From NCBI GenBank assembly GCA_963580285.1, contig OY757010.1, positions 64,688,406 through 64,752,405 of the forward strand: a DNA stretch of 64,000 nucleotides. Direction: 5' to 3'. How positions within the stretch are numbered: position 1 is the stretch's first letter; each line of letters starts with the position of its first letter. Under the pieces are notes generated by a model, which did not search any database, was not told the DNA's origin, and worked only from the letters and a program-made list of their open reading frames with translations. Shown piece by piece: positions 36,901 through 48,900 of this stretch. This DNA comes from Lucinisca nassula. Lineage: Eukaryota > Mollusca > Bivalvia > Lucinida > Lucinidae. The translations under genes were made by a program, and so were the position numbers.

Positions 36901-39900
36901 TGAGTTTTTAACAATATTTGTTGAATATTTTGCCATCTAGGGACAAGCAAAGGTTGGGGGCATTGTGTTTTACAAACACCATTTCTAATTTTTAGATGGA
37001 TTTTGAAATTAATTGGCAGAAATGTTAACCACCATGAGACGATAAGTTGTGTGCATGACCCAAGTTGGTACCTCAAATGTCAAGGACAAAAGGTCAAAGG
37101 ACAAAAAGGGCCTTTTTTTAGTGTTCAGTCAATAACTTTCTTCTTCCTGGATAGATTGTGAAATTACTTGGCAGAAATGTTAGCCATCATGAGACAATGT
37201 GGTGCACGCTAGACCCAGGTCGATACCTCCAAGATCAAGGTCATACTAAGAGGTCAGAGGCAAAAAAAGTTTTTTGTTTTTTTTTTGTGTCCAGTCATTA
37301 ACTTTTTATTTCTGGATGGACTTTATAAAGTAACCATGCATAAATGTTCACCGTCATTAGACCATGAGTCATGTGCAAGACCAAGGTCCATACCTCCAAT
37401 GTCAAGGTCATACCTAGAGGTCAAAGGTAAAAAAAAGGACAGTCAATAACTTCTTTATTCTTTGATGGATTATGAAATTAATTGGCAGAAATGTTAACCA
37501 TCATGAGATGATGTGTTGTACCGCAAAGGTCAAGGCCATACTTAGAGGTCAAAGGTAAAAATGTGCTTTTTTGTTTACGGCCAATAACTTTTTTATTTTT
37601 GAACATTTTTAAAGTTACTATGCAGAAATGTTCATCTTCATTAGATGATGTGTTGCACACAAGACCCAGCTCAATACCTCCAATGTCAAGGTTATACTTA
37701 GCAGTCAAAAACGGGGGAGACATCTGTGTTTTTGTAGAAAAACAAATTCTAGTACTGCTAAACCGCTTAGAGGATCTAAGCCTGTCCAGGAACTGCGGTG
37801 CGAGGCTGACCGTCCATGCTAATAAACCCTATTGGTTTCATTGGGCGACAGGGCTTGAGGTGTCATTTCATCTCAATGTCGGGTAAAAGTCCCACAAAAT
37901 TGGAAGCAACGTCTCCAAAATGACCTTTACAGTGTTGACGGGGACGTTAAACCTCAAATCAAACAAACAAACAAAACAAAACCATAGATATTAGTGATTG
38001 GATACTGCCTTCTCTTTATTTAATGTAATTACTGGTACTGTATAGTGACATTTTTAGTGCGTGGGGGAGTGGGGAGGGCTGGTTATTTACAAAAGCTGTT
38101 ATACTGCTTATGTCCAAGTGATCACAACTGATCAATAAAGTTCAGCCACATGCGAATTAAAAATTAACAGAGGTAAAAGAAGATAAAATTTTCTGCAATT
38201 TCTGGAAAGATTTTTTCATTGATGAATTGTTTAATGCATAATATGCTTAGGGTCCTTAAATGGGTCATTGATAAACAGTGTAGACCCAGATCAGATGCTG
38301 CAGAATGCAGCATCTGATCAGGGTCCACACTGTTTGCTTAAAGTGCCAAAATCTAAGGACACAAGTCCATGTCCAGGATAATCTTTCAAGGCCTCACTAA
38401 GACACAATCAACCAATCAGTGCCGTCAGTGCTATGACTTTCTTTTCTGTTTCTTTCATTCACAGATACTCAAAATATGGTTTGTATGAGGAATCACAAGG
38501 CTCAGGGTTCATAGTAAAATCTGATGGGCTAATCCTTACCAATGCTCATGTTGTACGTGAGAATGGGCAAATAACTGTGAAGATGAAAGATGGTCGTGAG
38601 TTCACTGGAACAGTGCAGTCAGTAGATCGGGTCTCAGATCTTGCCACTATCAAAATAAATGCAGTAAGTACAGCATAACCTCTTTATATCACTACCATAT
38701 TTATCCAAACAGACAGGCTTGAATACAGAGTGTAGATCCAGATTAGATCATGCAAACTACGGCGTCTCAACAGGGTCTAAGTGTTTACCACTTTTCTGCT
38801 ATTTTCAGACACAACATCGGGTAATATTTACATTTTCACCGCATTTACAGAAAGCCCTATAGTTAACTACTGGGAAGCAATGTTGTTCATACTTCAATGA
38901 ATAGATGTATATTGACTCACCGGACGTCAGTGACGTCAAAAACTGACGTCAAAATAAACAATGGTTCCCTTCAGTATGATGGGATGATGGCAAAGTTATG
39001 GCGTCAACTATGCTGTTCTGCTGTTAATTGGAAAACTACATGTATTTATTTTCTTCTTTCACTTTAGCCATTAAACAAGAATATTTTGTCATATGATGGA
39101 TGTGAAAAAATGTAAATATAAGTAATAAATGTAATTTATTTAATGTTCATAGAATTTTGAACATTGGGTCACGAGCAAAGTTTAATGAACCCCTTCAGGG
39201 TTTACTTACTTTGCTCTTGACCCAATGTTGTTATACTTTGATGAACAATAGATAAATTCCATTTTTTCTTAAGTAAATCATACTTGTTCAAATTTTAGAA
39301 CAAGTTTTGCAAGGAATTGAAGTGTCTGAGTTTACTAAGGGTAAATACAGCATATTGGGGTCCAAAGCAGAAACCATGTTAGTTAACAACAATGTTATAT
39401 CAAAACAAAACTGTATACATAATAATATAGAAAAATGACCATTTATAGGAAAACTAACCTAAACAGGAGCTAAGACTTTCGCAACATCTGGGTCAGTGAT
39501 AGTCATGTTCACACCCATAACGAAAACACGCCTATTCAAATACATTGTAACCTTTATCACCGAAAAAATGAAAATTTTAAGATGAAAAATTGTGATATTT
39601 TTCTTATTTCTGCTCTAAAATATAAATTGTGGGTACTCGTTAGAACCGCCTCAATGAGGCGGTTCTAACGAGTACCCACAATCTATATTTTAGAGCAGAA
39701 ATAAGAAAAATAAGGGTTACCCCTGCAAACCCCAGTTTTACTATATAAAAGTGGGGTTTGAGGGGGTCAAAATTATATAGGTGTGTTTTCGTGATGCAGT
39801 AATGTATTTTAGATTCATGTACAAACTTTAATAACTCGAACACATATGGGACCATGCAAATTTATTCGAGATTAATGCCATGGTTGGATTGACAAACAGT

Positions 39901-42900
39901 TGACTCAAAAATGAACTTGTTGTGCTTCCATGATCACAGTGTACCAGCTTGAACTACAATGAGTTCATGATACACAGCATAAACCCATTTCAGACATATT
40001 GGATGCAGTCTTACAAAGCCTTCACTTTTACTCATAATAAAGGAAATCTATATCCTCCATTTAATGACAAAACATTGTAACCACACTTTTTTGTGTTTTT
40101 TTTTTTTACATTACGATAACACACCCGTGCGACACTGCATTTTCCTCATCTCCAAAATGGCTACTTTTCTGATGAAAATCTGTGATATTTTTCTTATAAA
40201 TGCTGCAAACATAGGTCGTGGGTGCTGTTTAGAACCGCCTCATTGAGGCGGTTCTAACGTGTACCCACAACCTATGTCTTGGAGTAAAAATAAGAAAAAT
40301 AATGTATACCCCCATAAACCCCAGTTTTCTCAATATAAAATGGGGTTTAGGGGGGTCTTCATTTCACGGACTTGTTCACGTGATGATAAATAGTGTTTTG
40401 AAAATGAGGAAAATTCAGCCATAAAATCTATAACGGTAAAGACAAAACCTCATAGGGCTTATCAATTCATGTCATATTAAAAGTTAGTACATACTGTATA
40501 CATGTATGTCTGTTAGATCAGCAACCATTTATACCGCAATAAGCCATTCTATTAACCTAATAAAGGGGGTCGAATAACTGCACGCTATAATCGGTAGTGA
40601 CCTATAATGCCTTCTACTGACCTATAATACGTCTAGTGACCATTAATAGACTGGGCCTACTTTTCAAGTCACTAATTTACAAGTGTAAACTAGAATACTG
40701 TCGATGGCGCGCCATCGCAAATCCCCACGTTTTCTACAGAGGGGCCAAGTACCGAAAACCCCTCACCCTGGGCCCTAATTTGACTCCATGGTCAAAATAA
40801 TACCTGTATTATATTCTACTAATCATGCCCTTCAATTTCATATGCCACATGACTATGTTCCAAAAAACTTAAATTTTGACCCTTTGACCCCTCTCCCAGG
40901 GCCCCAATCTGACCCCAGGGTCAAAATTTTACTTGTAGTTTATTCTACCCATTATCCCCTTCGCATAGATATGCAACATGACTATGTTCTGAAAAACTTT
41001 AATTTTGACCCCCGACCCCCCCAAGTCCGACCCCCAGGGCGTGACCTAGGGGTCACAGCCAAAATCCCGTTCAATATGTTTTACTTTTTTCATAACTAAG
41101 TACATGTGCAAAGTTTGGCATCAAAATCTTCAAAATTGACTTTGTAATTGAATTTTATTGATATTTGACCTTTTGACCCCTCCCCAGGGCCCCTTGGGGC
41201 GGGGACAAAAAAAAATGTGCTCTTGCGCAAGCCATTCATGTAAGCAACTCGCATACCAAATTTGGTTGAATTCCGGCTAACGGTTTAGGAGGAGATAGCC
41301 GGACAGACGGACAGACAGACGGAGAGACGGACGGAGGCGATAACAATATCCCCACTTTTTTTTAAAAACGTGGGGATAAAAATAACATGCAACCTTTTAT
41401 ACATGGGAAAACAACGAGTTAAATTCTTTGCAATATTTATTGAACAGATTTTCAAAAATTTCAGCTAAATTCTTACCTTCTCTGCCTTTCCTGGTTTGAA
41501 TGGCCCCTTGGAATAACTGCGCACTGCTGCTGCAGTTGCGTCTCAACCTCGAAAATAATTTCTAAAGCTAAAATAAACTATTAATTTGCAGATTTTCATA
41601 CGGAATGTAAAGCGCTGAGAAACTTTTATTCAAGCGTCCATGTTGTTTCCTACGTCTTTGTGGCGCGGTGACGTCAGAAACTTTGCACTCGTTGACATCA
41701 CATTATACTACCTGTGCGCTAAAGCTCGCCCCTATAAAATTGTCTAAGGCTTACCGATTATATTTTATTATTAAAGACACTAAACATGTATTTACTATAT
41801 ACATGTACAGTGAAACTGGAATAACTTAAACACTGATGTCTGATTTACTATGATTAAGGGGAATAGGAACACCTGGCAGATTTTTCTGACACTTTTCAAA
41901 GGGGGATGACTTTCGGGACTTCCTGTTGGCTTTTCTATAAGCCCAACCCCATTGAAAAAGGGGTCTACTCTTAAAGGAAAGAATTTGCGCAGCCCCATTG
42001 AAAAAGGGGTCTACTCTTAAAGGAAAGAATTTGCTCCTCAGCAAATTCTTTCCTTTAAGAGTTGACCCCTATTGACATGGGAGACAAAAATACTTTTGCA
42101 GGAGTTGTCTCCCCAGAAGGAGCAGTCTGATCAGGTTCTGCACTGTTTGCCATTCTATGTGCACCTTTTGGACTCAGTGCTGGATCTTGAAACAAATTTG
42201 TTAAAATTTTAGGAGAATTATATAGCAAGTCCTCAAGGTGTCCGAAATTTTAGGATTTTTATGGTCAGAAAATTTATCCTGGTATTTCCTCCTTATCCAT
42301 AGAATGGATGATGAGCAGATTTTGGAAAGCATCAGGGTCTCTTCCTGCATCTGTCAATATGCAGTAAGATATTTCACTTATTTATTAGCCCCACCCCCAT
42401 GGGGATGTTAAACCTCAATTTAAACAAACAAACATTTTGGAATTGCCTCATGGAGGCAGTTCTAACATGTGCCCACAGCCTATGGTTTAATTGAGAAATA
42501 AGAAAATTTATCCAAAACTATCCTGGTATTTCCTCCTTATACATAGAATGGTTTGTAAGCACCAAGGTTTCTTCCAGCATCTGTCAATAACCTGCAATAA
42601 GATACAGTAAAATTCCTATATTAAGACCACCTTTGGGACTGTTCAAAAGTGGTCTTTAAGACCACTCTTGAACAGTCTCAAAGGTGGTCTCTCATAAGGA
42701 GACACCAGGTGTAGAAACACACAGAAAGACTGAAACCTCAATAAGCTTTTAAAAGCAGATTTAGACTTAATTTTAGGTGGTCTTAATAGGGGAATTTTAC
42801 TGTACATTGTACATGTATTTCTTTTATTTACCAGAAATGCATTTGGTAGAATCAGACTGTCTTGCACAAAGTACCTACTTGTTTACAAGATGTAAGACAA

Positions 42901-45900
42901 ACAAACTTTCTTGTAGATCTTCCTGTGCCTTTGCTTCGGTTGGTGATATTGTTGAATATGCTTGTTTCAGAAAGATTTGCCAGTCATAAAACTGGGAGAT
43001 TCCTCTAGTCTTCGAGCAGGAGAGTGGGTGGTGGCCCTTGGATGTCCATTATCCCTCAACTTTACTGTTACAGTAGGCATCGTGAGCAGTAAGCACAGGG
43101 CTGGTGAAGAGATTGGGTTCAGGAACAGAGATAACATAGGATACATTCAGACAGATGCTGCCATTACAGTATGTTAACACTGTGTTTCAGTAATTTAACC
43201 CTTGAATATAACCCACACCCACTACCGATTATCAACGGTCGGGTATAAAAGCCAAGGCCGCGCCGGGCCGGGCCGAGCCGCCGAGCCAAAATTGCTGATC
43301 CGAAGATTTTATTTTTCGAAATTTTAACCGAAAATGAAATGTTAGTGGTAAATTTTGATATGATAATGTTAACTATATCAAATCTGGTACTCAGCATAAA
43401 TTTTGTTCTTTTTGGTGCCCTAATTTTTGTTTTATAGCAAATTTGCCAAATTTTTGGGGTATAAAAGCCAAGGCGGTTTTTTCGTACGTTTTGATCGAAT
43501 TTGAATGAAATAGACATGAACGTGTGAAAACATGTACATGACAACCCAAAAAAGTATGGGTCGCCATTCGATTCGGATCATTCCAGTCGTTCAGTGCCTT
43601 CCCTTTCGGTCCTTTTCGGTCGTTTCATGTAATAAGGTAATTCTAAAAATAGAATCAAAAATAAAATAAGTAATTCGATCATTAAGGTGATTCTGGTGAA
43701 TATATTTAATTCTATCACGAACACATAATAAGTATAATCAATTTCAAATATCATAAGGCCAAAAAGAAGTAATTTAACCGATGAATTTGAAAGACATTCG
43801 GAATTGTCAATACTTTTTCGCCGCCTTGGCATTTATACCCCTGGATTTCGGAAAATAGCTATTAAAAGATAAATAAGCCATGTAGATACGTAAAACTAAA
43901 TCTAGTTATAACATATCTAATATATAATAATTTAATCCCACATTCACCCAAATATATATCTAACTTGTAACTAGAGACTAAAAATAAAATTTTCGGTAGG
44001 CTCGGCGGCTCGGCACGGCCCGGCGCGGCCTTGGCTTTTATACCCGACCATTATCAACCAATCAGATTACTTGATGCAAATTATTGCATCAAATTCACAA
44101 TCTGAATGGCAAACAATGTAGACCCTGATCAGATGGCTTCTTCAGAAGCCATCTGATCTGGATCTACATTGTTTGAATGATAAGACAAATCCGGGCTCAG
44201 CAGGACAAGGGTTAAAGTAAAGATATTATCAGATAATTTGACATCAGTTCTGTTTATCATAGAAGTCCTGGCTGGCCTCAGTAGCTCAGTTGGATATGCA
44301 CCTGACTGGTGATCAGGAGGTCATGGTTTGATACCTGCGGGGGTCAGAATATAAGAATCTTATATGGCTGTGAGGGGTGGATGGAAAAATCCGTCCCGAG
44401 GGTCACTGTCCGGCATCACGAGGCTTGCCGAGTGATGCCGGACAGTGATCCTGAGGGATGGATTTTTCTCTCCCCCCTTCACACCCATATAGGATTCTTT
44501 TTCTTGCACACCTTCCATTTTTAATGCTGCAGTCACTTCGGTTACCGACATCCACCATATTGTGATGACACTGCAGGAATGTTTAGTGACGTCATGTAAC
44601 GTGCTTTGATGTCAACCTTAACGACAGCGCATTTAATCAACCAATGCATTTATCAAACACATGATTATATTCGATTTTGGGTCGGAAGACCAGGGTCAGA
44701 ACATAAATTTCTATCCCAGGGTAAAATCACAAATTTCCTTGTCTGGTGTGCAAGAAACATTCTTTCATGGATATTGATCATAAATTCCCTTCTACAGTCA
44801 TTTCCATCTGCTGATTCAAGAGAAGCAGGTGTCAGTTTATGGCAAACGCATACATGTGATAACCTTTCGATGACCATGCTGGAGATTTGGTTTTCATTTC
44901 CTGGAGATTGGGTACTCCTTCCTGGAGACTATTCGATGACAAGTTTGACACATCATTTTCATCCCTTTTTCATCACTCTCTTTTACTAGGCATATTTGCA
45001 GGTATACCCAGACCTCGTTATAGCATGATTCATTACAGCATGCATTTGGATATACATGTAGCACGGTTTTGCTTTGGACCCCAAATTCTCCCCAACCAAC
45101 ATTTATGAATATTATCCAAGGTTTCTATCACAATTTTATTTTCCTCCGACTTTAAACTGCGGTAATACGGTAGTTGTAAAAGTATACTCAAATCAAAAGT
45201 GTCAGCTTAGCGAGATAACAGATTAAGGAATGTTTAACTAGAAAAAGTGTCCATAGGACACGGATGCCCCCGCCAAATGCCATTCATAAAAAATATTACA
45301 AATGTACTTCAAATCAATCAATATATATGCATCAAGGGCAGATAATCCAAAAACCAAAAATGCAAGAGTTGTCTTCCTTGTTCATGACACATCGTCTCAG
45401 TGTGATGAATGCACCTGTGAAGTTTCATTAATAAATTCCATACGGTTTAGGAGTTATGGCCCGGACACGGCTTACTATATGGTACTAAGTCAAGGGCAGA
45501 TAATCCAAAAACCAAAAATGCAAGAGTTGTCTTCCTTGTTCATGACACATCGTCTCAGTGTGATGAATGCACCTGTGAAGTTTCATGAATATATTCCATA
45601 TGGTTTAGGAGTTATGGCCCGGACACGGTTTACTATATGGTACTAAGTCAAGGGCAGATAATCCAAAAACCAAAAATGCAAGAGTTCTTTTCCTTGTTCA
45701 TGACACATCGTCTCAGTGTGATGAATGCACCTGTGAAGTTTCATGAATATATTCCATACGGTTTAGGAGTTATGGCCCAACAACAGTTTACTATATGGTA
45801 CTAAGTCAAGGGCAGATAATCCAAAAACCAACTAGAATCGCGCAGCCGATGGCACGCCATCGCATATCCCCACGCTTTTTTAAAGATACGCCACTATATA

Positions 45901-48900
45901 AGTTCTCAATTGCAACTCCCACCCAATCTTAAGATCAAAATTCCGAAAGTGTCATGCACTCCTCAGACCAAAGACCTATCAGTTCCCAAAGTTTCATGTT
46001 TCTATCTGAAACGGCGTAGGAGGAGTTATCCGGTAATCATTAAAAAGGGGGTTATGGGGGTGAAAATCCAAGTTTTTGACCTCTGATGATCTCAAACCTG
46101 ACCCTAGGGGTCAAATTTTGATTGTTATGTATTCTACTCATTATGCCATTCGATTTGATATGTCACACAACCAGGTTCTGAAAACTTTGATTTTTTACCC
46201 CCGGGGCACCCCACCCTCTGGCCTGGCCCCTAGGGGTAGGATCAAAATTCCGAAAGTGTCATACACTCCTCAGACCAAAGACCTACCAGTTCCCAAAGTT
46301 TCATGTTTCTATCTGAAAGGGCGTAGGAGGAGTTATCCGGTAATCTTTAAAAAGGGGGTTATGTGGGTGAAAATCCAAGTTTTTGACCTCTGGTGACCTC
46401 AAACCTGACCCTAGGGGTCAAATTTTGATTGATATGTATTCTACTCATTATGCCGTTCGATTTGATATGTCACACAACCAGGTTCTGAAAACTTTGATTT
46501 TTTACCCCCCGGAGCACCCCACCCCCTGGCCTGGCCCCTAGGGGTAGGATCAAAATTCCGAAAGTGTCATGCACTCCTCAGACCAAAGACCTATCAGTTC
46601 CCAAAGTTTCATGTTTCTATCTGAAAGGGCATAGGAGGAGTTATCCGGTAATCGTTAAAAAGGGGGTTATGGGGGTGAAAATCCAAGTTTTTGACCTCTG
46701 GTGACCTCAGACCTGACCCTAGGGGTCAAATTTTGATTGTTATGTATTCTACTCATTATGCCGTTCGATTTGATATGTCACACGACCAGGTTCTGAAAAC
46801 TTTGATTTTTTACCCCCGGGGCACCCCACCCCCTGGCCTGGCCCCTAGGGGTTGGATCAAAATTCCGAAAGTGTCATGCACTCCTCAGACCAAAGACCTA
46901 TCAGTTCCCAAAGTTTTAAGTTTCTACCTGTAAAAGTGTGGGAGGAGTTGTCCGGTAAGACGGACGGACGGACGTACGGACGTACGGACGACGAAGACAA
47001 TTACAATATCCCCACTTTTTCTTCGAAAAGCGTGGGGATAAAAATGCAAAAGTTGTTTTCCTTATTCATGACACATCGTCTCAGTGTGATGAATGCACCT
47101 GTGAAGTTTCATGAATATATTCCATACGGTTTAGGAGTTATGGCCCGGACACGATGTCGGGACGGACGGACGGACAAACGGACGGACGGACAGGGGTAAA
47201 ACTTAATGCCCTTCCGCTATTCTCCGAATAGGTGGGGGCATAATGATCCAGCCACAAGACGAGGACCCCTCCATCCAAAACGAGCCCAAACTTTCACACC
47301 CACATTACAAGCAAGTTCAATGCGAACATCAAAGTTTTCCACCACCCAAATCGCCAAAAAATCCAACGTCCGCAATTTACCGCTATCATTTTTCTGCATG
47401 CTATCGGTAAATGACGTTATCCCCCAAGCTACTCCAAGCTACTGCACACGTGTTTAATGTCATTGTTTGGCTAAACGGTTGTGGATAGAGAACTCGACTT
47501 ATCCCCCAGAAGATCCCTGTCAATCACCAACAACAGCAAACATGTGTTTACACAAATTATCTCACCAAGCGTCCGCTATTTGGCGCCAAATCATAACCAT
47601 TCACGAGGCAGTAGAAAAGTATGTTTTTACATGCATGCATGTACTGTTAGTTGTAGCTAATCGTCTTAGGAGCAATTAAATAATTTTCGCATTGTTCAGT
47701 ATCTTAATTAATAAAGATGACTTGCCCGCAACTTTCACGAATTTTTTTACGGATGAGTGAACCTATCACAATCACCCATGCCATTTTAATCATCCATGGC
47801 CCTTGAAAAGATACCTATTCCAGGTATAATTTTTGCTGTAACAGATACCTTTAATAATGCCTGAATCACTTTCACACCTCAGTGGATCTTATCAGTGAAT
47901 ATACCGTTGATTGCCAGCAGACTGACAGCGCCGATAATTGCACCCTGCTATGATGTTAATCTCTTGACCATTTGTTGTGTCAAGTCAGTACCCTTGTATA
48001 CCAAACGGACAAAAATTGGACGGTTCAGAAAAAAATTGTTATAGGAAAATTCTGATTCCGGGAGTTTTTTAGTCCTGTCCGGGAGCCCGGGAGATCATGT
48101 CCATTTCCGGGAGCCTCCCGGATGATCCGGGAGATATCACATGTATGCAAACGAATTTGTAATGGTTAACTGCTTATGTTAAAGCCTGCTCTGGAGGTGT
48201 GGTTAAATAAATTGGTTATTCAATTGAAAAATTAAAATCTTCTTATGTGAAGCTAGACAGCTGAGCTCTTTTATATTTGGAATTTACATGGTGTTGTATC
48301 GAATGATGAATCTCTACCAAAACTATACAAATCATGACCCTAGGGCCATCATGGTTCTCTTGCTCAGTATATTTTCTTTAACACTCCTCAATGTTTCTCT
48401 TTCAGGTTGGCAACTCAGGAGGACCACTAATAAATCTGGTAACTCATTGATCATATTGAACTTAGTTTTTATACTAAACACCAGGGGCCAGTTGTTCAGA
48501 AAAAAAAATGTCATTAATTAAGGGGAATGACAACTTTCTCGACTTCCTGTTTGCTTTTCTACAAACTTTGTCCCACTTAAAAAGGGCTCTATTCTTAAAG
48601 GAAAGAATTTGCTCCTTAGGAGCAAATTCTTTCCTTTAAGAGTTGATCCCTGACATGGGAGATAAAAAATACTTTTATTTTATACTAATTTATTTTAGTT
48701 CAATTGCGATGGAAGCTTCAAGCTTATTTAATCGCTCTCGAACGTTTATTCCGGATGTTTTCACATGCGCGAGAATTACACCACTGCTACCCATTTGCAC
48801 CTGGGTGGAGTGAGGCAGTGTCATTACATGTCTTGCCCAAGGACACACCTCAATACCGGGTGCCAGATTCAAACGCACAACCCCTCGATCATGAGTCGAA

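Larger units (their letters stand above)
30529..36988 (+). mobile_element. Helitron-like element D (6.46 kb) inserted in element F
   Basis: 5' end TTATGCCCCCAGCTTTGAAA with palindrome to GGGGCATA, a short TTCG/TCC tract, then about eight monomers of about 330 bp starting near GATGCATAGCATAAC (30601, 30931, 31264, 31594, 31928, 32262, 32593, 32931, 33244). Then microsatellite. 3' end GGTTGGGGGCATT, hairpin GTGTTTtacAAACAC, CATTT, terminal CTAA at 36985-36988. Same family as E (opposite strand) by ends and monomer. Confidence 0.85.
28965..37752 (+). mobile_element. Helitron-like element F, itself interrupted
   Basis: 5' end TTATGTCTCCCCCGAAAAC with a TCTCC..GGAGA palindrome and GTCTGTCTGTCCGTC. 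Monomers of about 160 bp with CAATAACTTTCTTATT at 29235, 29397, 29558, 29719, 29878 and 30038, continuing after element D from 36989. 3' end GGGGGAGACATCT, hairpin GTTTTTgtagAAAAAC, AAATT, terminal CTAG at 37749-37752. No coding region. Confidence 0.85.
28883..37977 (+). mobile_element. SINE S1 split into two halves by element F
   Basis: Left half 28883-28964 (CCGCCCCCGCCCATAGGGGC to CACACTAG) and right half 37753-37977 (TACTGCTAAACCGC to the AAACAAACA tail) join into a 307-bp S1, matching the intact 308-bp copy at 58481. A 12-bp TSD AAAACCATAGAT flanks the outer ends (28871-28882 and 37978-37989), proving that the halves were one insertion. Confidence 0.95.
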
